A stretch of 64,000 nucleotides of DNA from Stomorhina lunata (taxonomy: Eukaryota; Arthropoda; Insecta; Diptera; Rhiniidae): the NCBI GenBank assembly GCA_933228675.1, contig OW121742.1, positions 40,089,255 through 40,153,254 on the forward strand, written 5' to 3'. A program made the translations under genes and the position numbers. Shown here in pieces: positions 34,406 to 46,110 of this stretch; position 1 is the stretch's first letter; every line of letters starts with the position of its first letter. The notes beneath the pieces are model-generated. The model saw only the letters and a list, made by a program, of their open reading frames with translations, did not search any database and was not told where the DNA came from.

Positions 34406-35186
34406 CAGGGACCGTAACTGTTATAACTTTTATCGTAAAAGTCAGAAAATAAAAGTTATTTTTTGACTTTTATTTTTTTCATAAAAAATAACAGTTATTT
34501 TTGACCTTTATTTTTTCAAGCAAAAATAAAAGTTATTTTTTAACTTTTATTTTTTCGAGCAAAAATAACAGTTATTTTTGACTTTTATTATTTCGAGCAT
34601 GAATAAAAGTTATTTTTTGACTTTTATTTTTTCTAGCAGAAATAAAAGTTATTTTTTGACTTTTATTTTTTCGAGCAGAAATAAAAGTTATTTTTGTTTA
34701 AATTCATAATAAATTTATTGAAAATTTTTGTCAAACAAAGATAATTATTCAGTGAAAATAATTTGCATATGCTCAAAAATTAATGGAGTTGAGTTTCACA
34801 ATAATAATCAGGGTTGAAAACACAAAAATAACTTTTATTTCTGCTCGAAAAAATAAAAGTCAAAAAATAACTTTTATTCATGCTCGAAATAATAAAAGTC
34901 AAAAATAACTGTTATTTTTGATCGAAAAAATAAAAGTTTAAAAATAACTTTTATTTTTGCTCGAAAAAATAAAAGTTAAAAATAACTGTTATTTTTGATC
35001 AAAAAAAATATAAATAAAAAAATAACTGCTATTTTTTTTAAGAAATAAAAATCAGATTTTTAAAAATCATCGCATTTTATGAAAATTTGGTCCAAGACTA
35101 TCAAATTAGTTTTATTCTCCGACATTTCCTTGCGGTTGCTTTTTTTAATCAAAAATTCAAAAATAACAGTTATTTCTGGTCTCTGA
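34406..35186. mobile_element. 781-bp hAT-type foldback MITE
   Basis: The ends are CAGGGACC and GGTCTCTG (inverted CAGRGACC), flanked by an exact 8-bp ATATAGAC duplication, the standard hAT signature. The inner ends continue with GTAACTGTTATAA against its complement. The interior consists of inverted tandem blocks of AATAAAAGTTATTTTTTGAC and TCGAGCA-type linkers: the left arm is about 34406-34700, the right arm about 34815-35186, with a 115-bp unique centre containing ATTTGCATATGCTC. There is no transposase. It begins 91 bp after the donor of the 33991-34314 exon candidate, inside the presumed intron. Confidence 0.92.
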
Positions 35187-35194
35187 TATAGACT
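35187..35194. repeat. hAT target-site duplication, right
   Basis: ATATAGAC, exact match to 34398-34405. Confidence 0.88.
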
Positions 35195-36100
35195 TTTTAG
35201 ACCACTTTTTCCCAGAATTTCAAATTTTTTTTACATGAAGAAGTTATGGACTTATTTCAATTCTATTTTTTTCTACAAACAATATGTGATAAATATGCCA
35301 TATGTTGTCGAAATCGAAATTATATACTTCGATCAGTAAGTAAACAATGTAAATCTATATAATATACTTCATTTAGATTATTTTCTCATAAAAGTATGCT
35401 ACAAAAATGTTTCTGATGTATCTTAGATCAAAGACTCTAGAATATAAAGATGTAGTACTTCCATATATTGATTTGCCATATGGTCGTTTTGAAAAACCCA
35501 TTAAAAATTTAATGGAAAAGATCATCCAATGAGAGAAAGCTAAGACACACACACGTGCTCATGAAATGTATGTTTTTTTGTGTGTTTATGTGTTTTTATC
35601 TTCTTTTATCCGCTTTAATTTCACTTTTGACAGAAAACAAATGTATGGAGTGCACTATCTTTGTATTATATTGTCTTTGCTTAGATGTTGATTGATATCG
35701 GTTAATTCGATTATAATCAAGATTAATAAAATTTCATAGTATACTTTCAGGAGATCCGAAAAATGACAATAAAATGCTTTTTAAGTTAATTTGATTGTCC
35801 GAATAGAGATCGTACCAAATTTTTTTAAACACAAATTTTAGTTAATGACAGCTTTAAAATCTTCTTATTCAAAAGTACCCATGGGCAAAGTTTATATTAT
35901 TTTTAGGATATTGCGAGAAGTTATAGCTTAGTTTTTTCGAAATTGTTCTCCTGCAAAACCAAAAAATCAGACTAAAGCACTTTTTTCTTATTACCAAGGA
36001 TATATCGGGTGGTTTTATAGAGTGACCCAAGTTTAAATCATAATAAAACAGTGAAATATATCAATATATCAATGAAAAGAGCTTTGTTGGAAAAAACATT
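35195..36100. other. Spacer, nothing coding
   Basis: Mixed A/T-rich sequence. An inverted pair of the short motif occurs here: CATAAAAGTATGCTAC at about 35389 and AGTATACTTTCAGG at about 35740. No credible frame. Confidence 0.45.
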
Positions 36101-36104
36101 TTAT

Positions 36105-36897
36105 AAAACAAGTAAGAAAGTGCTTTAGTCGGTCAAGCCCGACCATGCGATACCCTTCACCACTAAGGCCAAAGGTGTTATTATTCCTGTATAAAGACAA
36201 ATATTTGCTAAATTCTGCCATCATACAAACATTTTATCAAAACGTATATATTCAACCTGTTTCCGTCATTTGGACTTATATGAGAGCTAGGGTCAAATAT
36301 GAACCGATTATCCCAAAATTTGCCAAATTTATTACAGTTGTTATGTATGCAAAAAATAAACTCAAAATTTTCATTATCTTTAGATTTACGAGCGTTTTAG
36401 TGATTTTTTGTCTCATTTAGTGCGTTTTTGAAGAAGAGTTTGTATGGGAGCTATGGTCAAATGTGGACCGATTTCAACGAAATTTAGTACAGTGATTTAA
36501 GTTTACATAAGCAGTATCTGTTTTAAATTTCATGAAAAAATATTGATATTTGTGGCCAATATAGCAATTCCGGGAAGTGGGACCTATGGGAGGTACCATA
36601 AATAATGGACCGATTTTGACCAATTTCAATAGCCATGGTCCCATTATCAAAAAAATTATCTGCGCCAAATTATCAAATTATTTTTAGAATTGCGACCTGT
36701 AGTTTGATTACAAGGTTTACATGGGGGTCCAGCCAGCCAGACGGACGGACGGACGGACATCGCTAAATCGACTCAGAAAGTGATTCTAAGTCTATTGGTA
36801 TACTAAAAGGTGGGTCTAAGACAAATATTTCTATGCGTTACAAACATCAGCACAAACTTATAATACCCTTTCCACCTATGGTGGTGAAGGGTATAAT
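36105..36897 (-). mobile_element. Mini-me/Helentron-like element, copy 2 (reverse)
   Basis: Reverse-oriented relative of the 22.94-23.85 kb copy. Reading the plus strand, it starts AAAACAAGTAAGAAAGTG, has GTCGGTCAAGCCCGACC (the 3' hairpin) and GATACCCTTCACCAC, then the ATGGGAGGTACC and GGTCCCATTATC blocks, GGACGGACGGACGGACAT (the GTCY core reversed, 36744-36763), and ends CCACCTATGGTGGTGAAGGG. It has one copy of the segment duplicated in copy 1. The frames at 36145-36420 and 36474-36668 lie inside it. Confidence 0.75.
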
Positions 36898-37725
36898 AAA
36901 TATCGCAAAAACTGCTCGTCTAACTTAATTTTATCGTGTATGGCAAATAAATACAAACAGAGAACAACCACATACAAAATACACAGCATACACTTGTAAG
37001 AACAAATATTAGCAGAAATAAAGAAAAACGAGTAAATAAATATGAATGAAATAAACGAAATATTCTATCAACATATTGCACAAAACATACAATTACACGC
37101 ACGGAGGCATACAACCACAAACATCCTACCAAATCCTTACAGATGGAGATAGAAAGACAAAAAGATATAGAAATGGAAATAATGTTGTACATACCGAGAC
37201 GGTGTGTTCTCTAGTTAATAAGGGTGTTTTTCTGGGAAAACTAATTGTTGTAAATATCTGCAACCAAAAGTGGCAACAAATAATTTTCAACACACGCATC
37301 AGTGTGTGTCTATGTGAGTTTGTGGTCGATTGTGTTGAATATCCTTTTACTCCAACATTTTAAGTTTTTCTTAAGAAAATGACAAATGAACGAGGACTTG
37401 AGATGTTAAAGACATTTTTCTTTCAATTTATGATTCATTTTACTTTTATAGTTATTTTTAAGTAAGTGCATGCAATTGGAAAAATATGGCTGTTGATTCC
37501 TTTTTCCATGTCTCTGAGTCTGATTTACCTTTTAACCATCCAAAGATTTGACACAAACAAATATTGAAATAGTGAATCACCTTTACACGGTTACACCTTT
37601 ACATGATCTGGTATTTACATACATGTAAATAAACGAACGATAGTAGAGATGAATGATTTTTCCAAGAAATCTAGTTGCGACACAGTGTGAAGTAAAATTA
37701 TTTTGACAATTTAAAATAATTATAT
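36898..37725. other. Spacer, nothing recognised
   Basis: Overlapping 90- and 95-codon frames on opposite strands (36920-37192 minus, 37076-37363 plus) lack domains, and each is probably the shadow of ordinary non-coding sequence. No splice-flanked exon found. Confidence 0.45.
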
Positions 37726-40700
37726 TTTAAAGGAAATTTTAAAAAATTTTCTAATATATAAATAAAAATGTTTAAAAAATGTATCACTTTATAGGAAGTT
37801 TCTTGTTTTTATAAGAAAATTTTCACAAATATTCTTATATTTATAGGATCTTTTTTATTTTTATTATAAATTTTCCCAAAATTTCTTATTTTTATAGGAA
37901 ATTTTTCAAACATTTTTTTATTTTTATAGGAAATTTTTCAAAAATTTCTTATTTTTATAGAAACTTTTCAAAAATTTCTTATTTTTATAGGAAATTTTTC
38001 AAAAATTTCATATTTTTATAGGAAACTTTTCGAAAATTTCTTATTTTTATAAGAATTTTTATATTTTTATAAGAAATTTAAAAAAAAATTTTAATTTTTG
38101 TAGCAACTTTTCAAAAAATTTTTAATTTTTATATTAAATTTTTCAAAAATGTATTTTTGTATTTTTATAGGAATTTTTTGAAAATTTTCTATTTTTATAG
38201 GAAACTTTTCAAAAAATTTCCATTTTTATAGGAAATTTTTTATTTTCGTATTTTTATAAAAATTTCGTATTTTTATAGAAAATTTTTCAAAAATTTCGTA
38301 TTTTTATAAGAAATTTTTCAAAAATTTAGTTTTTTTTTTAAAAATTTCCTATTTTATTGGAAATTTTTCAAAAATTTCGTATTTTTATAGGAAATTTTTA
38401 AAAAATTTCGCATTTTTATAGGATATTTTTCAAAAATTTCGCATTTTCATAGGAAATTTTTCAAAAATTTCGCATTTTTATAGGAACTTTTCAATTTTGA
38501 TATTAAATTTTTCAATAATTTCTCAAAAATTTCTTATTTTTATAGAAATTTTTTCAAAAATTTCTTATTTTTATAGCATTTTTTTTAAAACTTTTTTATT
38601 TTCATAGCAAATTTTTGAAAAATTTCCTATTTCGAAGGGAAATTTTTGAAAACGTTTTTCAAAAATTTCATATTTTTATAGCAAATTTTTCAAAAATTTC
38701 CTATTTTTTGGGACAATTTTTCAAAAATTTCCGATTTTCAAAAATTTTCGATTTTTATAGGAAATTTTTCAAAAATTTCCTATTTTTATATCAAATTTTT
38801 CAAAAATTTCTTATTTTTATAGCAAGTTTTTCAAGAATTTATTGTTTTTATACGAAATTTTTCAAAAATTTCCTATTTTTATAGAAAAATTTCAAAATTT
38901 TCTTATTTTTGTATTAAATTTTTTTAAAGTTTCTTATTTTTATCGGAAATTTTTCAAAAAGTTCTTAGTTTTATAGGAAATTTTTCAAAATTTCTTATTT
39001 TTATAAAAAAAAAATTCAAAAACTTCTTTTTTTTATAGGAAGTTTTTCAAAATTTTTTTTATTTTTATAGGAATTTTTTTTTAAAAATTTCTTATTTATA
39101 TACAATTTTTCAAAAATTTCTTATTTTTATAGGAAAATTTTCAAAAATTTCTTATTTTTATAGGAAATTTTTCAAAAATTTCTTATTTTTATAGGAAATT
39201 TTTTAAAAATTTCTTATTTTTGTAGGAAATTTTTCAAAAATTTTTTATTTTTATAGGAAATTTTTCAAAACTTTTTTATTTTATAAAAAATTTTCCAAAA
39301 ATTGCTCATTTTTTAGGAAATTTTTCAAAAATTTCGTATTTTGCTAGGAAATTTTTCAAAAATTTCTTATTTATAAAAATCGAAAAATTTTCAAAAATTT
39401 TATAGGAAATTTTTTCAAAAATTTCCTATATTTATATCAAATTTTTAAAAAATTTCTGATTTTTATAGCAAGTTTTTCAAAAATTTATTATTTTTATACG
39501 AAATTTTTCAAAAATTTCCTATTTTTATACAAAAATTTTCAAAATTTTCTTATTTTTGTATTAAATTTTATTAAAAATTTCTTATTTTTATAGGAAATTT
39601 TTCAAAAATTTCTTAGTTTTATAGGAAATTTGTCAAAAATTTCTTAATTTTTTAGGAAATTTTTCAAAAATTTCTTATTTTTATAGGAAATTTTTCAAAA
39701 ATTTCTTAATTTTATAGGAAATTTTTCAAAAATTTCTTAGTTTTATAGGAAATTTTTCAAAAATTTCTTATTTTTATAGGAAATTTTTCAAAAATTTCTT
39801 ATTTTTATAGGAAATTTTTCAAAACTTTCTTATTTTTATAGGAAATTTTTCAAAAATTTCTTATTTTTATAGGAAATTTTTCAAAAATTTTTATTTTTAT
39901 AGGAAATTTTTCAAAAATTTCTTATTTTTAAAGGAAATTTTTCAAAAATTTCTTATTTTTATAGGAAATTTTTCAAAAATTTCTTATTTTTATAGGAAAT
40001 TTTTCAAAAATTTCTTATTTTTATAGGAACTTTTTCAAAAAATTCTTATTTTGATAGGAAATTTTTCAAAATTTCTTATTATTATAGAAAATTTTCCAAA
40101 AATTTCTTATTTTTATAGGATTTTTTTTTCAAAAATTTCTTAATTTGATAGGAGCTTTTTCAAAAATTTTTTATTTTATAGAAAATTTTCCAAAAATTTC
40201 TCATTTTTTAGGAAATTTTCAAAAATTTTTCATTTTGTATGAAATTTTTCAAAAATTTCTAATTTTTATAGAAAATTTTGCAAAAATTTCTTATTTTTAT
40301 AAGAAATTTTTTTTTTAATTTCTTGTTTTCATTCAAAAATTTCTTATTTTCATAGGAAATTTTTAAAAAATTTCTTATTTTTATAGGAAATTTTTAAAAA
40401 ATTTCTTATTTTTATAGGAAATTTTTAAAAAATTTCTTATTTTTATAGGAAATTTTTCAAAAAATTCTTATTTTGATAGGAAATTTTTCAAAATTTCTTA
40501 TTATTATAGAAAATTTTTCAAAAATTTCTTATTTTTATAGGATTTTTTTTCGAAAATTTCTTAATTTGATAGGAACTTTTTCAAAAATTTTTTATTTTAT
40601 AGAAAATTTTCCAAAAATTTCTCATTTTTTAGGAAATTTTCAAAAATTTTTCATTTTGTATGAAATTTTTCAAAAATTTCTATAGAAAATTTTGCAAGAA

Positions 40701-40865
40701 TTTCTTATTTTTATAAGAAATTTTTTTTTTTAATTTCTTGTTTTCATTAGAAGTTTTTCAAAAATGCCTTATTTTTAAAGGAAATATTTAAAAAATTTTA
40801 TTTTCATAGAAAAATTTTTAAAATTTCTACTTTTTATAGGAAATTTTTGAGTAATATTTTTATGA
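37726..40865 (+). repeat. Satellite family A2, 31-bp unit, ~100 copies
   Basis: Diverged 31-bp units (TTATTTTTATAGGAAATTT, TTCAAAAATTTC). The left part (37.7-39.1 kb) is heterogeneous with CGTATTTTTATAGG and CGCATTTTTATAGG variants; 39.6-40.0 kb is more uniform. A block marked by TTGATAGG at 40051 recurs at 40473 (422 bp) with the same private deletions. The plus frames at 38615-38884 and 40473-40685 are satellite translations. Confidence 0.92.
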
Positions 40866-40869
40866 GAAA

Positions 40870-41173
40870 CTTTTCAATAAAAAATAGTATAATTTTGAAA
40901 TAATTTAAGAAGAGCAAACTTTTGAAAATTTGTTTATAAAAAAGTCCTACTCTATTGTCGATTCCTGATCGCAAGGAAATCTGTCTAAAAGTCACAGTTG
41001 GTGGAGATGGTTTTTCTGTCGGAAAACTATCTCCACCAACTGTTTGTCCTACCGTAGATATTTGGAGCTTAACATCTTCTTGATATTTGTTAAAGACATT
41101 TTTTCCAAAGGATTTTCTTTCACTAATTCCCAAATGTTGGCGGTGCTGGTGCTGGATGATGCTGTTCGTTCAA
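40870..41173 (-). CDS. Unrecognised minus-strand open frame, possibly chance
   Basis: A frame open from a stop near 41173 downward reads ..GISERKSFGKNVFNKYQED.. and continues VGGDSFPTEKPSPPTV.. before running into satellite sequence (IEKFLIKILLKNFL). The first ~70 residues have balanced, protein-like composition, unlike most frames here, but there is no ATG in a good context and no clear splice site. A strong DNA hairpin (40994-41043) lies within it and explains the TVGGD/PSPPTV section. Function unknown; it may be a remnant of a mobile element. Confidence 0.18.
40994..41043. repeat. 50-bp hairpin with 21-bp arms
   Basis: ACAGTTGGTGGAGATGGTTT (40994 on) and its inverted copy (41023-41043) match at 20 of 21 positions around an 8-nt loop. 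As plus-strand RNA the single mismatch is a G-U pair. It is more G+C-rich than the surroundings. The short stem and small loop argue against a standard microRNA precursor; a tiny palindromic insertion is more likely. Confidence 0.75.
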
Positions 41174-41855
41174 GTTGGCTGAATGGATGTTGGTTGACTG
41201 GTTAGTTGGCTGATGGTTGGATGTTTGGTGGAAATTTCGTTTATTGTTTGCTTTTGAGATTTGCTCCTGCTCCTGACGCTCCTTTTGTCGTTCATTCAGT
41301 CATTCTCCGTTTTGTTGTTTGTTTGTGTGTTTATTTGTTCATTCATACGTTCATTTGCTTTTTGGTGTTTTTTTGTGAAGCCTACGTTTTGGCTGATGTT
41401 TTTTTGAGATTTTCTTTTTCGGTTTGAATGGCGGCATATTTGCTGCTACTGGTTGTGTTTGTGTGTGTGAAGGTGGTTGATTTAGCAGACGACTTGTCGC
41501 AATTTCATATTTTTTTTAGAAGACTTTTTAAGTTTTTTTTTGCACTTTTCTCTCAGTCTAAATTGAAGAGGTTTAAGTTTAGTTACACCTTGACAAAGCG
41601 AATGTGATTGTTTGTGGTTTCTTGGATTTGAAGTGATTTCTTATATAAAGAACGATGAAGGATTTTCTTGGCTTTAAATTAAGCAGAACAGGAAATTTAT
41701 TGCATGTAGACAGAAAAACATCTCAGTATTTTTAATGAACATGAAAAGTTATCGACAGATTTTCTATGAACACATGAAAACGTCTCAAACTTACTTTGTA
41801 CACAGCAAATCGGATCGAGACTTTCAAAGAACTTACAAAATTATTAATTTTTTTT
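41134..41855. other. Spacer, TGG-rich then mixed
   Basis: 41140-41240 is a GTTGGCTGATGG-type simple-sequence stretch. The 73-codon plus frame at 41206-41427 is low complexity, rich in F/V/C. No exon supported. Confidence 0.45.
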
Positions 41856-42392
41856 ATAGAAAAATTTTCAAAAATTTACTATTGTGATAGGAAAATTTTC
41901 AAAATTTTACTATTTTTATAGGAAAATTTTCAAAATTTTACTATTTTTATAGGAAAATCTTTCAAAATTTCACTATTTCTATAGGAAAATTTTCAAAATT
42001 TTACTATTTTTATAGGAAAATTTTCAAAATTTTACTATTTTTATAGGAAAATTTTCAAAATTTTACTATTTTTATAGGAAAATTTTCAAAATTTTACTAT
42101 TTTTATAGGAAAATTTTCAAAATTTTACTATTTTTATAGGAAAATTTTCAAAATTTTACTATTTTTATAGGAAAATTTTCAAAATTTTACTATTTTTAAA
42201 GGAAAATTTTCAAAATTTTACTATTTTTAAAGGAAAATTTTTAAAATTTTACTATTTTTATAGGAAAATTTTTAAAATTTTACTATTTTTATAGGAAAAT
42301 TTTAAAAATTTTACTATTTTTATAGGAAAATCTTCCAAATTTTACTATTTTTATAGGAAAATTTTCAAAATTTTACTATTTTTACTAGATTA
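41856..42392 (+). repeat. Satellite family A5, 31-bp unit, ~17 copies
   Basis: A distinct, very uniform variant: TTTTACTATTTTTATAGG plus AAAATTTTCAAAA. The GG is followed by AAAATTTTC rather than AAATTTTTC, so GAAAATTTTC is a perfect palindrome and the neighbouring CAAAATTTTA is a second near-dyad. It is short and homogeneous, and no other array in the window consists of this type, so it looks like a young local expansion. Confidence 0.92.
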
Positions 42393-43375
42393 AGATGTTT
42401 AAAATCTGACCTATTCTCTATCAAAATTTTACTATTTTTGTATAAAAATTGTTTATTATTTTTCACATACAAACCCTTCAACCTCTGACCTTAATTGATT
42501 AAAACATAAATTTGTATGTTACAAAATTAAAATATTTCCAATGAAATCTAAACAATATACATGTCCTCCACTTAAATCACTCCTCCTTCCTCTTCCGCCT
42601 TTCCACCCAGACATCATTGAAAATAAAATATTAAATTGTTGCAGTAAATATAAAATCCGCTATATCGATTGCCCACAATACACTCATTCATTCATTTCAT
42701 CATTCGTTCAATACTTCGCCCTTTCGCTCCGTAATAAACGCAAACAAATCACAGAGCCACAAAGCAAAGCGATGTTGCATATAAATATTGTAAATATATT
42801 TATTGTTAGTAATATTGAAATATGGTGTTAAAATAATTCATGTGGAACCAACACAAATAAACTTAAATAAATAAAATAACAAACGGAAGAGAAAAAAATT
42901 ATTCCCTAACACAATTCTAACAATTTCAATTCTTTGGAAAATTCAACATCAAGACGTAAAGGGGCAAAAGGATAGCATTAGAGCTCAAACATCGACGAAC
43001 AAATGCAAAGAAAATAAATTGAAAAATCAACATTTGAACGAAAAAAAAAACGAGAAAATTCTAACATGAACAAATTTATAAAACGAATAGAAAACACCCA
43101 AAATCACAAATATCCAAAGTATTTTAACATGTTCAATGTGTTCTTTTTCATTTTTTCCTACAACTTTCCTTATTCGGCTTGTAATAATTTTTTCTGATTT
43201 TATTCTTTTTTTTTTGTTGCATACTTTAGGGAAAGAAAAAGTTTAGCATACACGAATTTCTTTGTTTGAGTTAAAAAGGTACGAGTTTGAGTTTTAAAGT
43301 CAATTATTAGAAATTTAAAGACCTAGACTTAGACAAAGACTAAGTCTTGGTTTATAACCTCGTCTCTTATTTTGA
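42393..43375. other. Spacer with one 96-codon open frame
   Basis: The plus frame 42541-42831 begins CCAATGAAATC and is C-rich on the coding strand (PPLKSLLLPLPPFHPD). It shows no known domain, no repeats and no splice context. Low-complexity CTCATTCATTCATT lies within it. I regard it as probably non-coding. Confidence 0.35.
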
Positions 43376-46110
43376 AAGGAAACTTTTTTTTTTAGATATT
43401 TCTTGGTTTTAAAGAAAATTTTTCAAAAATTTCATATTTTTAAACAAATTTTTTGAAAAACTTCTTACTTTTATAGAAATTTTTTTTAAATTTCTTGTTT
43501 TTATGGAAAAAATTTTAGGAAATTTTTCAAAAATTTCTTATTTTTACAGGAAAATTTCTTTTCTTTATAGGAAATTTTTCAATTATTTCTTATTCTTATA
43601 GGAAGTTTTTCAAAATTTTTTTATTTTTAAACAAAATTTTTTAAAAAATTCTTATTTTTATAGAAAATTTTTCAAAAATGTCTAAGTTTTATAGGAAATT
43701 TTTCAAAAATTTCTTATTTTTATAGGAACATTTTCAAAAGTTTCTTATTTTTATAGAAAATTTTTTAAAAATTTCTTTTTTTAAAGGAAATTTTTCAATA
43801 ATATCTTATTTTTTAAGGAATTTTTGAAAAAAATTTTTACTTTTAAAGGAAAATTTTCAAAAATTTCTTATTTGTATATGAAAATTTTCAATAATTTCTT
43901 ATTTGTATAGGAAGTTTTTTAAAAATATTTTATATTTAAGAACCATTTTTCAAAAATTTCTTATTTCTGTAGAAAAAAATCTACAAATGTTCTTATTTTT
44001 ACAGCCAATTATTCAAAAATTTCTTATTTTTACAGGAAATTTTTTAAAAATTTATAATTTTTATAGGAATATTTTCAAAAATTTTATATTTTTTATAGGA
44101 AATTTTTCTAAAAATTTCCTATTTTCATATAAAGTTTTCAAAAATTTATTTTTTATTGTAAATTTTTTAAAAATTTCTTTTTTATATAAAATTTTGAAAA
44201 AATTTCTTATTTTTTAGGAAAATTTTCAAAAATGTCTTATTTTTATAGGAAATTTTTCAAAAAGTTCTTATTTTTATAGGCATTTTTCAAAAAGTTTTTA
44301 TATTTATAGGAAGTTTTTTAAAAATTTTTTAATTTTAAAGGAAATTTTTCAAAAGTTTCTTATTTTTATAGGAAATTTTCCAAAAATTTCTTATTTTTAT
44401 AGGAAATTTTTCAAAAATTTCTTATTTTTAAGGGAAATTTTTCAATAATTTCTTATTGTTATAGGAATTAAAAAAAAAATTAATTTTATAGGATATTTGT
44501 AAAAAATGTCTTATTTTAAAAGGTAATTTTTCAATTATTTCTTATTTTTATAGGAAGTTTTTCAAAATTTTTTTATTTTTAAACAAAATTTTTCAAAAAA
44601 TTTCTTATTTTTATAGGAAATTTTTTTAAAAATTTCTTATCTTCATAGGAAATTTTCAAAAATTTCTAATTTTTATAGAAAATTTTTCAAAAATTTCTTA
44701 TTTTTATAGGAAATTTCTCAAAAATTTCTATTTCTTTTTTTTAAAAAGAAAATTTTTTATTTTTATAGAAAATTTTTCAAAAATTTCTTATTTTTATAGG
44801 AAATTTTTTAAAAATTTCTTATTTTTATAGGAAATTTTTCAAAAACTTCTTATTTTTATAGGAAATTTTTCAAAAATTTCTTATTTTTACAGGAAATTTT
44901 TTAAAAATTTTTAAAGGAATATTTTCAAAAATTTTATATTTTTATAGGAAATTTTTCTAAAAATTTCCTATTTTCATATAAAGTTTTCAAAAATTTCTTT
45001 TTTATCGGAAATTTTTTAAAAATTTCTTTTTTATATAATTTTGAAAAAATTTCTTATTTTTTAGGAAAATTTTCAAAAATGTCTTATTTTTTCAGGAAAT
45101 TTTTCAAAAAGTTCTAATTTTTATAGGAAATTTTTAAAAAGTTTTTATTATTTTTTTCTCAGTTTTATAGGAAATTTCTTAAAAGTTTCGTATTTTTATA
45201 GGAAACTTTTCAAAAGTTTCTATTTCTTTTTTTTTAAAGAAAATTTTTAAAAATTTCTTATTTTTATAGGAAATCTTTCAAAAACTTCTTATTTTTATAG
45301 GAAATTTTTCAAAAATTTCTTATTTTTATAGGAAAATTTTCAAAAATTTCTTATTTTTATGGGGAATTTTTCAAAGATTTTCATATTTTTCAAAAATTTT
45401 TTATTTTCATAGGAAATTTTTCAATTTTTTTTCTTTTTAAAGGAAATTTTTAGAAAAATTCTTATTTTTATAGAAAATTTTTCCAAGATTTCTCATTTTT
45501 TTATAGACATTTTCCAATAATTTCATGTTATTATAGGAATTGTCAAAAATTTCTTACTTTTATAGGAAATTTTTCAAAAATTTCTTATTTTTAAGGAATT
45601 TTTTCAAAAATTCCTTATTTCTATAAGAAATTTTTTTAATTTTTTTTACTTTTATCGGAAATTTTTCAACATTTTCTTATTTTCAAAGGAAATTTAAAAA
45701 AAAAAAAATTTATTTTTTTTTTTATGAAATTTTTCAAAAATTTTATATTTTTATAAAAAATTTTTCAAAATTTTCAAATTTTTATAGAAATTTTTTTCAA
45801 AAATTTCCAATTTTTATAAGAAATTTTTCAAAAAGTTATTAATTTGGTACGAAATTTTTTAAAAATTTTCTTATTTTTATAGAAAATATTTAAAAATTAC
45901 TTATTTGGTAAGAACTTTTTCGAAAACTATTTATTTTTAAAAAATTTCTTATTTTATAAGTAATTTTTCAGAAATTTCTTATATTTATAGGAATTTTTTT
46001 CAAAAATTTCTTATGTTTTTAGGAAATTTTTCAAAAATTCCTTATTTTCATAGGAAATTTTTCAAAATTTTTTTATTTTTATAGAAAATTTTTTAAAATT
46101 TTTGTATTGT
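43376..46110 (+). repeat. Satellite family A2, 31-bp unit, ~88 copies, diverged
   Basis: The most decayed long A array: many indels, A/T substitutions and unit fusions. A block with TATATAAAATTTTGAAAAAA-type units near 44150-44260 has a second version near 45000-45110, and the TTTTACAGGAAATTTTTTAA units at 44030 and 44885 agree, so an ~855-bp segment was duplicated. The frame at 43903-44217 is satellite. Confidence 0.9.

Noticed and set aside
40994..41043. MicroRNA precursor
   Set aside because: The stem is only ~21 bp with an 8-nt loop, and the flanks do not extend the pairing as a fly precursor would.
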